From Silurus meridionalis (Eukaryota > Chordata > Actinopteri > Siluriformes > Siluridae): DNA of 64,000 nucleotides. A program made the position numbers and the translations under genes. Of this stretch, positions 22,615 to 34,220 are shown one piece after another. Below the pieces are notes generated by a model. It was given only the letters and a program-made list of their open reading frames with translations. It was not told where the DNA came from and ran no database searches. The stretch spans positions 27,613,879 to 27,677,878 of the forward strand of contig NC_060891.1 in assembly GCF_014805685.1 (NCBI RefSeq). Direction: 5' to 3'. Each line of letters starts with the position of its first letter. The first letter of the stretch is position 1.

Positions 22615-24217
22615 CAGTGAGGAAAATAAGTATTTGAACACCCTGCTATTTTGCAAGTTCTCCCACTTAGGAATCATGGAGGGGTCTGAAATTGTCTTCG
22701 TAGGTGCATGTCCACTGTGAGAGACATAATCAAAAAAAAAAATCCAGAAATCACAATATATGATTTTTAAACTATTTATTTGTATGATACAGCTGCAAAT
22801 AAGTATTTAAACACCTGTCTATCAGCTAGAATTCTGACCCTCAAAGACCTGTTAGTCTGCCTTTAAAATGTCCACCTCCACTACATTTATTATCCTAAAT
22901 TAGATGCACCTGTTTGAGGTCGTTAGCTGCATAAAGACACCTGTCCACCCCATACAATCAGTAAGAATCCAACTACTAACATGGCCAAGACCAAAGAGCT
23001 GTCCAAAGACACTAGAGACAAAATTGTACACCTCCACAAGGCTGGAAAGGCTACGGGAAATTGCCAAGCAGCTTGGTGAAAAAAGGTCCACTGTTGGATC
23101 AATCATTAGAAAATGGAAGAAGCTAAACATGACTGTCAATCTCCCTCGGTTTGGGGCTCCATGCAAGATCCCACCTCGTGGGGTCTAAATGATGCTAAGG
23201 AAGGTGAGAAATCAGCCCAGAACTACACGGGAGGAGCTGGTCAATGACCTGAAAAGAGCTGGGACCACCGTTTCCAAGGTTACTGTTGGTAATACACTAA
23301 GACGTCATGGTTTGAAATCATGCATGGCACGGAAGGTTCCCCTGCTTAAACCAGCACATGTCCAGGCACGTCTTAAGTTTGCCAATGACCATTTGGATGA
23401 TCCAGAGGAGTCATGGGAGAAAGTCATGTGGTCAGATGAGACCAAAATAGAACTTTTGGGTCATAATTCTACTAAACGTGTTTGGAGGAAGAAGAATGAT
23501 GAGTACCATCCCAAGAACACCATCCCGAATGTGAAGCATGGGGGTGGTAGCATCATGCTTTGGGTGTGTTTTTCTGCACATGGGACAGGGCGACCGCACT
23601 GTATTAAGGAAAAGATAACTGGGGCCATGTATTGCGAGATTTTGGGGAACAACCTCCTTCCCTCAGTTAGAGCATTGAAGATGGGTCGAGGCTGGGTCTT
23701 CCAACATGACAATGACCTGAAGCACACAGCCAGGATAACCAAGGAGTGGCTCTGTAAGAAGCATATCAAGGTTCTGGTGTGGCCTAGCCAGTCTCCAGAC
23801 CTAAACCCAATAGAGAATCTTTGGAGGGAGCTCAAACGCCGTGTTTCTCAGCGACAGACCAGAAACCTGACTGATCTAGAGAAGATCTGTGTGGAGAAGT
23901 GGGCCAAAATCCTTCCTGCAGTGTGTGCAAACCTGGTGAAAAACTACAGGAAACGTTTGACCTCTGTATTTGCAAACAAAGGCTACTGTACCAAATATTA
24001 ACATTGACTTTCTCAGGTGTTCAAATACTTATTTGCAGCTGTATCATACAAATAAATAGTTAAAAAATCATACATTGTGATTTCTGGATTTTTTTTTTTA
24101 GATTATGTCTCTCACAGTGGACATGCACCTACGATGAAAATTTCAGACCCATCCATGATTTCTAAGTTGGAGAACTTGCAAAATAGCAGGGTGTTCAAAT
24201 ACCTGTTTTCCTCACTG
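22615..24217 (+). mobile_element. Complete Tc1-like transposon
   Basis: A 1,603-base element bounded by TA at 22613-22614 and 24218-24219. Terminal inverted repeats are about 200 bases (22615-22815 and 24015-24217). Each arm contains the motif AAGTATTTGAACACC twice, at the outer and inner end, the IR/DR arrangement known from Sleeping Beauty-type fish Tc1 elements. The single transposase frame has one frameshift and one stop. Sequence identity between the arms looks high, so the insertion is probably fairly young. Confidence 0.95.
22981..24001 (+). pseudogene. Tc1-like transposase (one frameshift, one stop)
   Basis: Cut-and-paste DDE transposase acting on the terminal repeats. The start at 22981 gives [20 protein letters not shown], the usual N-terminus and first helix-turn-helix. 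The frame shifts near 23045-23055 and continues as [24 protein letters not shown] at 23186-23188 interrupts it just before [18 protein letters not shown]. The remaining 270 codons are open. The DD34E triad is intact: Asp in [11 protein letters not shown], Asp in [12 protein letters not shown] and Glu in [11 protein letters not shown]. The full length of about 340 codons is normal for the family. As written it cannot yield a full-length enzyme. Confidence 0.93.
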
Positions 24218-24219
24218 TA

Positions 24220-24597
24220 TATAAGATCATTATAGTAATTTTCACACTGTACATGTTTGCTATGATTGAAGCCTAAGTCCTGACTTCTTCCCCTTCAGGC
24301 ATTTTATCAAACCCTGGTGTGTTGCCGTTCATTTTAATATATTTATTCAACCATTTGTTCAACTTGATTTCACATTTTATATTTTATTATTATTGTTTTA
24401 CAGTGTACAGCTTATCAGGTGTTCAGAAAAAAACTTTTTAATGCTCTCAGGAGACACCTGATGACAAGGAATCCATGGTATCTGGGTGTCATTGAAACTA
24501 ATATACTCATTGGCTTAATAGTGGACCAGAGTACTTTACTTTCTGAACAATTGCAGACATGAATATGCACTTACAGATTTTCAAAAGGCTGTTATCA
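24220..24597. other. Unannotated spacer
   Basis: AT-rich, no recognised feature. Confidence 0.5.
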
Positions 24598-24935
24598 TAA
24601 CCTTCACTCTTCTGGGAAGATGTTCTGCCAGATTTTCTAAAGATTTTCAGAGATTCATTCAGCCACAAGGGCATTAGTAAAGGCAGGTACTGATGCAGGT
24701 GAGGTGAAGAGATCTGGGGTGCAGTCAGTGTTCACATTCATCATGTTCCATAGGGTTTAGAGCTCTAAAGCAGGGCGACTTTTCACTCCAAACCCATGTA
24801 CAGCAGATCTTCATGGAGCTGGCTTGTCATGCTGTGTCATGCTGGAACAGGCTTGGTTCTCCTAGTTCAAGTGCAGGAAAAATGCCATGGTAATGCATCC
24901 AAGATCGTTCAATACAATTGTGTGTCCAAAAAAAA
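24598..24935 (+). mobile_element. TTTGTGGACACCTGG-type element, copy D
   Basis: Contains CTTCTGGGAAGATGTTC, GGGGTGCAGTCAGTGTTCAC, ATCTTCATGGAGCTGGCTT and CATGCTGGAACAGGCTTGG in the order of copies A and B. The left terminus is missing. Confidence 0.75.
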
Positions 24936-25345
24936 ATCAGGTGTCCTGTAGTATAGGGTTCAGCACCACGGTGAGCTCCTCAGTTCACACAAGAGCTTTT
25001 ATATGACTGATTTTTATGTGAACTCTGCTCTGTTTCAGGCCCATCTGAAAATCTCCTCAATGTGTATAGAGACATTACAAGGAAAAATAACTCTGGGAAG
25101 CAAGCAGCAGAATGTTGAGGCCTCTAGTGAGGGAACATCTAAACGAAAATACCATGCCTTCTTTTTTTCTTTTTTCTTTTTATAAGAACACATTATCTGT
25201 TCATTCTGAATAGTTTCAGCCCTTACAGGGAGTGATAAAGCATTTAGGATGGAGCCTTAAAGTGGCTCCAGTTGTAGTAAAGACATTAAGTAGATATTAA
25301 GTGTGTTTTGGACGCAGCCTGGTGATTTTGATGTAGTGTAGAAGT

Positions 25346-25347
<2 letters not shown>

Positions 25348-25396
<49 letters not shown>

Positions 25397-25495
25397 GTGC
25401 ACACACGCACAATTCTGAGGTTGGATTAATGAACCTCATACACAAGGTTGGATCAACCTGCTTTACTTTCCAGCACTTAAGGTAATGAACATGTG

Positions 25496-25541
<46 letters not shown>
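25348..25541 (+). repeat. Two (CA)n microsatellites
   Basis: CA runs at 25348-25394 and 25498-25541, about 100 bases apart. Confidence 0.97.
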
Positions 25542-25546
<5 letters not shown>

Positions 25547-25849
25547 AGTGACAGTAACAAATGAATAACTGCTGTATAATCGAAAATGTATTGATCCAGT
25601 GGCCATTAATCACATAATGGATATGTTCAGTGGTTACAAAGTTGAGATCATGCCCACCCCTTGCTTAACCTTTTGTACACACCTTGAACCCCCTTCCCTC
25701 CAACACCCAACCCCGGCCCCTCCCCACAACTATCTGTTGCCACGCTATTGCTACATTTTTGCTCTAAAAATAAAGAGATGAGAAACTACTAAAGCAGTGA
25801 ATCAAAACAGTGAAACTATAACCCCATTGTTGTGACCTTGTGATTTCAG

Positions 25850-26040
25850 AGCCAGTTTACTAGCAATTAGCTGAGCATAAATAGTGCTGCATGAATGCTG
25901 GCTCATTTCAGCACTGGTGTAGGGACAGTTTCTAAATTTGCATATTTATGATTACTTTAAGGTCGTATTATTGAGATTGTGTTACGGAACGAAACGCCTG
26001 TTTTCTTTCATCCTGCACAGGCTTAATTACATCCCTTCAC
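25850..26040. promoter_or_regulatory. Candidate conserved non-coding stretch
   Basis: Non-repetitive segment with homeodomain-type cores (GCAATTAGC, CTTAATTACATC) and an octamer-like ATTTGCATA. Such composition is common in conserved non-coding elements, but conservation cannot be judged from one sequence. Confidence 0.18.
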
Positions 26041-26041
26041 T

Positions 26042-26561
26042 CACACACACACACACACACACACGGCTTCAGTTAATGCAAACCTTTTAACCTTCTTTGT
26101 AACAGTAATCAGCTCTTTAATTTTGTGTTGATTTAAGTGGCGCAAAAACACAGAGTCGAGTAAACAAGTCAACGCTGGATCTAATAGGATCGATGACGAT
26201 TTGACCTGGGCCACACACACACATGCACGCACACACACACACACACACATAGACACAGTGGTTTTAGCTGATTGTTCTAGTTAAAGCTGCACCTGATTAC
26301 AGGATTGATCAGAGTAATTGATCAGCAGCCGATAAAGCTCATCAGGAATCTCCAGTTCCTGTAACAGGAAATTGATACTTGTTTCATCCCAAATCTTTAT
26401 TCCAATTCGTTTGATCATTTCTAATGTGCTTTTTAGTGTACTTTAATAGAGTATAGTCTTCATCTCTTTTACTTATTTATAATCTTTTCAGTTTCAAGTG
26501 GAGTTTATTTATTCAGGGTTTTTTTTATATACATACTGCAGCTTTCATACACACACACACA

Positions 26562-26618
<57 letters not shown>

Positions 26619-26681
26619 GGGTGAGGCGTCCTTCTTTCCTTAAGAGCTCTTACCATAATGGGCATAATTAACTTCAAAGTA

Positions 26682-26743
<62 letters not shown>
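26042..26743 (+). repeat. Cluster of (CA)n microsatellites
   Basis: Runs at 26042-26064, 26212-26249, 26549-26613 and 26684-26743. The last two are about 60 bases each and 70 bases apart. Confidence 0.97.
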
Positions 26744-26745
<2 letters not shown>

Positions 26746-26849
26746 GATAGTGCAAATACAGCTGTACACTGTGTGATTTTATAGTGCTGCATTTAAATCT
26801 ATTGAAATGTATTTCACTATTTTACAGGCTCGATCATTATCAGTTTAAT

Positions 26850-27456
26850 GGCCCACCTATTATAATTTTTATAGGCCTCTTTATTAGAGTTTATTGGCCC
26901 ACCTATTAACCTATTATAATTTTTATAGGCCCCCCTATTGAAGTTTATTGGTCCACCTATTATCATTTTCCATAGGCCCAACTATTATTATTTTTATAGG
27001 CCCACCTATTAGTTTATAGGCCCACTTATTATAATTTTTTTATAGGCCCACCTATTAGTTTATAGGCCCACCTACCATAATTTTTATAGGCCCACATATG
27101 AGTTTATTGGCCCACCTATTATAATTTTCCATAGGTCCACCTATTATCATTTTTATAGGCCCACCTATTAGTTTATAGGCCCACCTATTAGAGTTTATTA
27201 GCCCACCTATTATAATTTTACATAGGCCGACATAATATCATTTTTATTTTATACCTTTTATCATTTTCCAAAGGCCCACCTATTAGTTTATAGGCCCACT
27301 TATAATTTTTATAGGCCCACCTATTATTATTTTTTCATAGGCCCACCTATTATTTTATAGGCCCACTTATCATTTTTATAGGCCCACCTATTAGAGTTTA
27401 TAGGCCCACCTATTATAATTTTTATAGGCCCACCTATTAGACTTTATTGGCCCACC
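26850..27456 (+). repeat. TAGGCCCACCTATTA minisatellite, left part
   Basis: Some 20 degenerate units of 20-37 bases built from TTTATAGGCCCACCTATTA followed by variable TAATTTT spacers. The array is split by the insertion at 27457-28766 and resumes at 28767. Confidence 0.92.
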
Positions 27457-28766
27457 CAAAGGTAGCCAAAGTCCACACATCCTTCACTTAAGTGAAAGTA
27501 CAGATACTGATGTTTTAAAAGATTCTGGTAAAAGGTGAAGTTCTGACTGCACTTTTTCACTCAAGTGAAAGTAAAGAAGTTTGGGCTCTGACATGTACTT
27601 CAGTAAAAAGTAGAGATTATTACTACCTGCTTTAGTGTCACGCTGGGAACCGAACCTTAATTTTAGGGTGTCAATCAATTAAAATATTTAATCGCGGTTA
27701 ATTGCATGTCATGAGTTCACTCATTATTAATCACAACATTGCACATTCTGTTCTAAAGACAGATGACCGAGATGGCAGAGAGCGCCCCCTTTCTGATTGC
27801 TTTATTTTACAAAAGCACAGCATTTGGTTGTTGTTATGAGTGTGTACCCTTTACAGATTTGAATGACTTATTGCTCTCGTCTGTACGATCAAAAAAGACT
27901 GAGTAATTTGTTTGTTTTGGTATTATGAGGAAAAAAATGCCACAAAACGCGACTGCGCGTTTGCCGACCCCAGAGGGTTAAATGTTGAATGTGAGCATCA
28001 TGGTGGATTTTGGTGCTGATTTGAGGCTTGGTGCATCAATAAAACAAATGTTTACTATTTAAAAATGGTATTTCGGTATTTATTTATTATATCTGAGTAA
28101 AGAAAGGACGTCGTAAATAAACGGGTGTTGCGCTGAAGGTTTTAATTTTGGCTCTTTATATTTATATATTTATATTTTTTATAAAGACAGGCAAACTTAA
28201 ATCTTGCATTAATCACATGTTAATAAAACCATTTTGACAGCATTAAATAAAATAATACAAACCAAATTAAACATTTTGTTCTCTAATGAATGTTTCCAGT
28301 CTGAAGAACCACCATATAGAACACAAGCAGAGAAAAGATGATGATGATCAGGAGATCAGGAATGTCTCTGTTCTCAGTCATGTTCTCATCACTGACTCCC
28401 TCTGTCTCATCCACGTTAACCCCAGACTTCTTACTGCCTTCTGCCTGCTCATTGTGAGCTTCATAAACTAGTCTACGTCTGTGCTGTGAGAGAGACAGGA
28501 AATGATACACTAGTGGACTGAAGAAGCTGCTCAATGACACGAAACAGTTTGATGTGCTGAAAACGGCGCAATAAGAAGAAAAATTATTGACGTCTCCAAA
28601 TAGATTAAAACTAAAGTAACGAGTCTGAAAGTACAGATATTTGTGTAGTAATGTAGTGAAAGTAAAAAAAAAAAAAATAATTAATGGTGAAGTAAAATCC
28701 TGATTCCAGAAAAATCTACTTAAATACAGTAACAAAGTATTTGTACTTCGTTACTTTTCACCCCTG
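27457..28766. mobile_element. hAT-type composite insertion with captured exon-like segment
   Basis: Left end CAAAGGTAGCCAAAGT and right end, read on the minus strand, CAGGGGTGAAAAGTAACG form an imperfect inverted repeat. The flanking bases are GGCCCACC (27449-27456) and GACCCACC (28767-28774), an 8-base target duplication with one mismatch, as hAT elements make. The ends carry the TTACT-type sequence of a common fish repeat. Inside are a second repeat beginning TTAGGGTGTCAATCAATT (27662) and an exon-like segment at 28283-28483. There is no transposase, so it would need one in trans. Confidence 0.8.
28283..28483 (-). pseudogene. Captured terminal exon encoding an acidic, membrane-spanning C-terminus
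   Basis: On the minus strand a strong splice acceptor (polypyrimidine tract ending CCTGTCTCTCTCACAG) is followed by exactly 66 codons and TAG, with no stop in between. The peptide begins HRRRLVYEAHNE, has an acidic middle (VDETEGVSDENMTENRD) and a hydrophobic segment LLIIIIFSLLVFYMVVL, then QTGNIH. It therefore looks like the last exon of a membrane protein, most simply with a C-terminal anchor. I do not recognise the parent gene. The open frame extends upstream to 28735, but that part reads as intron or transposon end. Location inside a hAT-type insertion implies capture rather than a resident gene. Confidence 0.45.
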
Positions 28767-29065
28767 GACCCACCTATTCGAGTTTATTGACCCACCCATC
28801 AGAGTTTATTGGCCCACCCATTCAAATTTATAAGACCAACCAATTAGAATTTAGAAGACCACCTATTAGAGTTTATAAGACCATTTTTTATTGGCTTACC
28901 CATTATCCTGTTTATAGGCCCACCCGGAAAACGTTTGAGGATTTATAGGCTCCTCAATTAACTATTATGCCTACCCATTATCCTTGTTATAGGCCCACAT
29001 ATTAAAAGTTATAGTCTCACCCATTAGAGTTTATAGGCCCATCTGTTTGTGTTAGGATAAACCTG
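28767..29065 (+). repeat. TAGGCCCACCTATTA minisatellite, right part
   Basis: Continuation of 26850-27456 beyond the insertion, with more divergent units. Confidence 0.88.
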
Positions 29066-29234
29066 TTAATTACAGTCTAACTTATACGAGTTTATAAACA
29101 CACCTATCAGAGTTCACACTTCATTACACTTACATTATATGTTCATAACAACCTTTTTACAGCATTTATTACAGCCTTAAATACATCCTTATATATAGTA
29201 TTTATTACATTATTAAAGCCTTGAAACAGCCTGA

Positions 29235-29820
29235 AGTACAGCCTGAAATACACCCTTTATTATAGTTTTATTACAGCCTGAAATACAACATTTATTATAG
29301 TTTTATTACAGCCTGAAATACACCCTTTATTATAGTTTTATTACAGCCTGAAATACAACATTTATTATAGTTTTATTACAGCCTGAAATACACCCTTTAT
29401 TATAGTTTTATTACAGCCTGAAATACAACATTTATTATAGTTTTATTACAGCATGAAATACACCCTTTATTATAGTTTTATTACAGCATGAAATACACCC
29501 TTTATTATAGTTTTATTACAGCATGAAATACACCCTTTATTATAGTTTTATTACAGCCTGAAATACACCCTTTATTATAGTTTTATTACAGCCTGAAATA
29601 CAACATTTATTATAGTTTTATTACAGCATGAAATACACCCTTTATTATAGTTTTATTACAGCCTGAAATACAACATTTATTATAGTTTTATTACAGCATG
29701 AAATACACCCTTTATTATAGTTTTATTACAGCCTGAAATACAACATTTATTATAGTTTTATTACAGCATGAAATACACCCTTTATTATAGTTTTATTACA
29801 GCCTGAAATACAACCTGAAA
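29235..29820 (+). repeat. 35-bp minisatellite with higher-order structure
   Basis: Sixteen near-identical 35-base units (AGCCTGAAATACACCC plus TTTATTATAGTTTTATTAC). Two variant sites, CACCCT versus CAACAT and CCTG versus CATG, alternate in long stretches, so the array has a partly dimeric 70-base structure. Confidence 0.95.
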
Positions 29821-30195
29821 TACAACCTTCATTATAGTGTATCACAGCCTGAAATATCACCTATTACAGCCTGAAATACAGTCTGTATTATTGCATTCTT
29901 ACATTTGGAATATAGTTTTACAGCCTTGAATTCTGCCTATTATAACTTAATACCACTTATTACAGTCTTATTACAATTACAGCCTTATTTCAGCTTTAAA
30001 TACGACCTTATTACAGCCTAATACCACATAACACTGCCTAGTTCAGCTTATAACTTTATTAACTATTATTACAGCCTTTTGTCACCTTAAATACAAATGA
30101 TTACAGCCTAATAAAGCCTTAAATACATGTTATAACGCAGTCTAGGTTTGGGCATCACAACTTGATTAAAGCCACAGAGTGGTTGATGTAAGGTG

Positions 30196-30197
<2 letters not shown>

Positions 30198-30250
<53 letters not shown>
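30198..30250 (+). repeat. (TG)n microsatellite
   Basis: A 53-base GT run. Confidence 0.97.
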
Positions 30251-30252
<2 letters not shown>

Positions 30253-30524
30253 AAACATATGGTACCCTGATAGACTTCAAATAAAGCACAAAGGCTGGAA
30301 TAGCATTCAGCAGGTGGTATGTATTTATAATGCAAGCAAGCAACAACACAAGCAAAGCACAGGGTGAGAAACATAGACTCTAAGTTAACTAAAAAAAAAC
30401 TTCCCTCAACTTCACCGATTTCATGGAAGAAACTGCTGTTGAACAAAATACAAATATGTTTATATGTGTTACAATAACAGTAAGGATGTACATTCAAACT
30501 CATCACAACGACAAAGCAAACTCA

Positions 30525-30782
30525 TTAAACAGGGTGTATGTCAACAATTACAAAACACTGAAAGAGAATCCCAGCACCTATTGCGCTTCCGATCTCAGCT
30601 TCTGACTCTAATTTATGCAGTTGCATCCTCGTGACGTGATTATGGAGAGGTGGGTGTAGCATCACTTCTCTGGAATGCAGGAAGTCCTGGACTGGAGTCT
30701 GGAATGGCAAACCTGCACAGATCAGACACAAAAACACATACAGTACAAGCCGTGAAATATTGTGGGTTGTAACATACAGCAT
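30525..30782 (-). other. Unassigned 85-codon open frame with exon-like features
   Basis: Two readings are possible. As an exon, a polypyrimidine-rich acceptor (TGTGTCTGATCTGTGCAG) at 30713 precedes codons GLPFQTPVQDFLHSREVM and ends in TAA at 30525. As a whole frame, MLYVTTHNISR plus LVLYVFLCLICA resembles a signal peptide with cleavage before GLPFQ. I do not recognise the protein. It lies in a 660-base island of unique sequence inside a tandem-repeat field, so it may be part of an unidentified insertion. Confidence 0.2.
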
Positions 30783-31189
30783 GAGTACAGCTTACTATAG
30801 TCTAGTACACCCTATTACAGTTTAATACAGCTTAATAAACTCTAAAATACAGCTTTAATTCTAGCTTTTATTACTGTCTAATACAGCTTTGATTACAGCC
30901 TATTAGAGCTTTCTGCAGCCTTTATTATAGCCTATTACAACCTAATACAACTTCATTACAGCTTAATGCGCCTTTTATAATAGCCTATAACAGATTTTAT
31001 TAAAGCTTATTACAGCCTCATGCAGCTTTTGTTAGTCTACTACAGTCAATTGCAGCCTTTATTATAGCTTTATTACATCCTAATAAAGCCTTCATTATAG
31101 CTTTATTACAGCCTTTATTACATCCTAATGCAACCTTTTACCGCATTATACAGCCTTTATTACAGATGTTTCACAGCTGCTTTACTGAA

Positions 31190-31620
31190 AAACATTACTG
31201 ACACTGCTCTTTCCTTTGTACATTACCGTTCAGTAAATCTGCATTCAGTCTGAACCTTCAGGAGAAATTACGCTTCTTCTCCACCTCAGTATCTCACACG
31301 GTCTCATTACTTCACTGAATCATCTCCTTTACTCCAGCATCACACCCTTTCCTGGTTCCCACATCTGCATGGAGAGCAGGAACTGCAGCTTTCAGCTGAT
31401 TGATTCATAAAAAGGATCTTCTGCGTGGGTGCACATTTTTTTGTGGTGGTCCTTTTATTAAATAAACCAACAAATGCATTCATGCATCATTACAGGGTTT
31501 TAAACTGAAGCCATTAAACAAATTCTGTTTATTTTGGCGAGTAAATGAGCCACAATGTGCCAGTGATTAGCTTTCAGTGTGACATGTTGGACCTGTTACA
31601 ACTATCCTTTGTTTTTTTTA
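31190..31620. other. Unannotated unique stretch
   Basis: Non-repetitive, moderately GC-balanced sequence with no open frame of note. Could be conserved non-coding DNA; no evidence either way. Confidence 0.3.
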
Positions 31621-31719
31621 AAAAAACAACTAACAGAATTCTTTATTTAAAAAAAAAAAAAGGAGGAGTAATTTCCAGTGTGATTTGGTGAAAAAAATGT
31701 AATTAAAAATACAAAAATA

Positions 31720-31737
31720 CAAAAATAAATAAATACA

Positions 31738-31786
<49 letters not shown>

Positions 31787-31811
31787 AAAAATAAATAAAT
31801 AAATAAATAAA
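31720..31811 (+). repeat. (AAAT)n microsatellite
   Basis: About 90 bases of AAAT units with minor interruptions. Confidence 0.96.
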
Positions 31812-31983
31812 AGTGTTTTATTGTGGTAGATTTTTCTTTTTCTCATTATAAATTATATATTTTTCTTTTTTCTTTTATATTCTTTTGTTTTTTTACTTTG
31901 CGTTATTATTATTTATGTTTATGTATTTTTCTATTTTGAATATTTTATTAATATTATTAATATTGTGTTTATTTATTCTCTTT

Positions 31984-32035
<52 letters not shown>

Positions 32036-32043
32036 TGTATGTA

Positions 32044-32097
<54 letters not shown>
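31984..32097 (+). repeat. (TA)-(TATG)-(TG) compound microsatellite
   Basis: TA to 32008, then about eleven ATGT units to 32050, then TG to 32097. The order suggests stepwise birth of one repeat from the next. Confidence 0.96.
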
Positions 32098-32100
<3 letters not shown>

Positions 32101-32139
32101 GACACTTGTATATTTCCAGTTCATGTCCAGTGAATAACT

Positions 32140-33250
32140 TAAAATGGTATTAAGGTAAGGGGAAAAAGTTTAGGTTGCCAAAAACGCAAAATAATGTGCA
32201 TTCCAGAGTTTTACAAAAATGCCTTACAGCTGTTCTGCAGCAACGGATATAAATGACACCATAAACTGAAGTGAACAATTCCTCCAGTGTCCCAACTTTT
32301 GTAAAGTACTTAGAGACCCTCTGTCTATACAAACTAATTGTTACTGCACCTTTTAAAAACATATTTGGACAGCAGTGTACTGTAGGAAATATCTGCTCTT
32401 ATAATGTTGAGAAACAGGCCAGTATAACCCTTACAAATGTAGAACTTTCCTTTAGAGAAATTGCAAACGAAGCCAAGAAATCCGTTTGCTTCAGCATGTA
32501 AAGGCATCTGGAGGAAAATCGGACAGGAAGAAGTCTGGCTGGACAGCAGGAAAGCAGCTCAACACTGGTTGAAATAAGCACGTCTTATTTTCAGTTGTGA
32601 AGAGAAGATTTTTAGCTGCAGGTTTAAAGTCAAGTGGGAAAAAAAGACGCTACGTAAATGGCAATTTAAAAAAACATGACTTGTCTCGACCATAAAGCCT
32701 ACAGTGGACTACTGAAAGATTGTAATCTTCGCTACATTACACACTTTGTTTGCCAAGAGGGTTCCTCAATGGGTCACCAAAAAGTCAAACATGGAGGACA
32801 TCATGCAATACCCCCTGGTATATGCCTAGCTGGTTTGGGGTTGATCCTCCAGGAAGATAACAGCCCACAGCATACCTCCAGGCTGTTGCTGAACTAGCTT
32901 AGAAGAAGAGGACGAGACGGTAGGCTTCATATCATGGAATGACCAGCACAGTCTCCAGACTTCAACCCCATTGAGATGGTTTGACATGAACTGGACAGAA
33001 AAGTGACAAAGCAGCCTACAAGTGCAACACATTAGTCAGAACTTCTGCAATAGTTTTAGGAAGAATTTTCTAAACAATATTTGATTTTTGCTGTAGAAAA
33101 AACGTCAAAAAGTGTGTTTGGCTGTTATTTCGCAAAAAGTGGCTTCTTTGATGGATCAAAAATTTTAGATGAAATTTTGTTGAACGAAACAATTTCATGA
33201 TTTCTTTTTTTATGCCAAATTGTTTTTGTTTTATTGTTCAATTTTAGAGT
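32140..33250 (+). mobile_element. Decayed Tc1-like element
   Basis: Long non-coding left arm with CCAACTTTTGTAAAGTACTT and AGAGACCCTCTGTCTATACA, followed by a heavily mutated plus-strand transposase. Recognisable pieces are HGGHHAIPPGICLAGLGLILQEDNSPQHTS near 32790-32880 (second catalytic Asp region) and a SPDFNPIEMV block at about 32950-32980 (third acidic residue). Multiple stops and indels. Termini were not defined exactly; the right edge merges with a (CA)n run. Confidence 0.68.
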
Positions 33251-33284
33251 ACAATGAAACATTAAACTGCAAACATTTAAATAA

Positions 33285-33288
<4 letters not shown>

Positions 33289-33340
<52 letters not shown>
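33289..33340 (+). repeat. (CA)n microsatellite
   Basis: A 52-base CA run. Confidence 0.97.
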
Positions 33341-33344
<4 letters not shown>

Positions 33345-33633
33345 AAAAAACTTGTTTTAATAACTGTCTTAATTAAACTTTCAGCCAATCACAATCCAGT
33401 ATTCACACTGAGCAGAAATAAAACATTTTAATATTTTTTATTAGTTTTGTATTAAATAGTATGAATTTATTATTTTTTTATTTAATTATTAATATTATCA
33501 TTCAATTTTTTTTTATAAAAAATTTCCTAGTCATATTTGTGTTTAATAATGATTTATATAAGATATATTTCTCATCTCTCGTAATCGGTTTGATTAATTA
33601 ATAATTATCATCATGCATTATAACGGCATCTGT

Positions 33634-33635
<2 letters not shown>

Positions 33636-33685
<50 letters not shown>
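33636..33685 (+). repeat. (TG)n microsatellite
   Basis: A 50-base GT run. Confidence 0.97.
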
Positions 33686-33687
<2 letters not shown>

Positions 33688-33902
33688 AACCTAAACATGA
33701 ATGTCTTTGTGACGCAAATAAGTTCTATTCAACCATCAGGATTTAACATGGACTTAATGGACTTTACACTCAAGCACATATTACACAAGAGATTGTCTAC
33801 ACACAATGCAACTCATGACCTTCTCTATACTCTATACTCTATATTCAGCCTGGCTTCCACTACTCTTTTCCATACCTTCATGGTGTGACTGATCCCCTGT
33901 AG

Positions 33903-34214
33903 TTACTGCAGGTCTTCCACTTTCTGCTTCACCATCTCCACATCATCCAATCTTCTCTCTCTCTCATTTTCCTCGTTCATCAGCTGCTCAAAATACTTCC
34001 TCCATCTTCTCAACACACTCTCCTCACTAGTCAACACTTTTCCATCTCCATCCTTTATTGCTCTAACTTGCAGCACATCCTTCCCAGCTCGGTCCCTCTG
34101 CCTGGACAATCGGTACAAATCCTTTTCTCCTTCCTTAGTGTCCAACCTCTCATACAGCTCCTCATATGCCTTTTCCTTGTCTTTCACCACATCCCTCTTT
34201 ATCTGCTGTTGCAT
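33903..34214 (-). pseudogene. RTE LINE reverse transcriptase N-terminal piece (copy 2)
   Basis: Reads QQQIKRDVVKDKEKAYEELY, RLSRQRDRAGKDVLQVRA and FEQLMNEENERERRLDD, in the same frame as 34221-34766 after a single stop. It ends at an internal deletion, so no catalytic palm region remains. Confidence 0.8.
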
Positions 34215-34220
34215 CTCCTT

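Larger units (their letters stand above)
29100..31165 (+). repeat. Degenerate TTATTACAGCCT field
   Basis: Two kilobases dominated by variants of TTATTACAGCCTAATACA, with an ordered core at 29235-29820. Interrupted at about 30115-30785 by unrelated sequence containing a (TG)n run and a minus-strand open frame. Confidence 0.8.

Noticed and set aside
29235..29820. Regular 35-base units resembling a CRISPR array.
   Set aside because: There are no unique spacers, the whole unit repeats, and the genome is clearly vertebrate.
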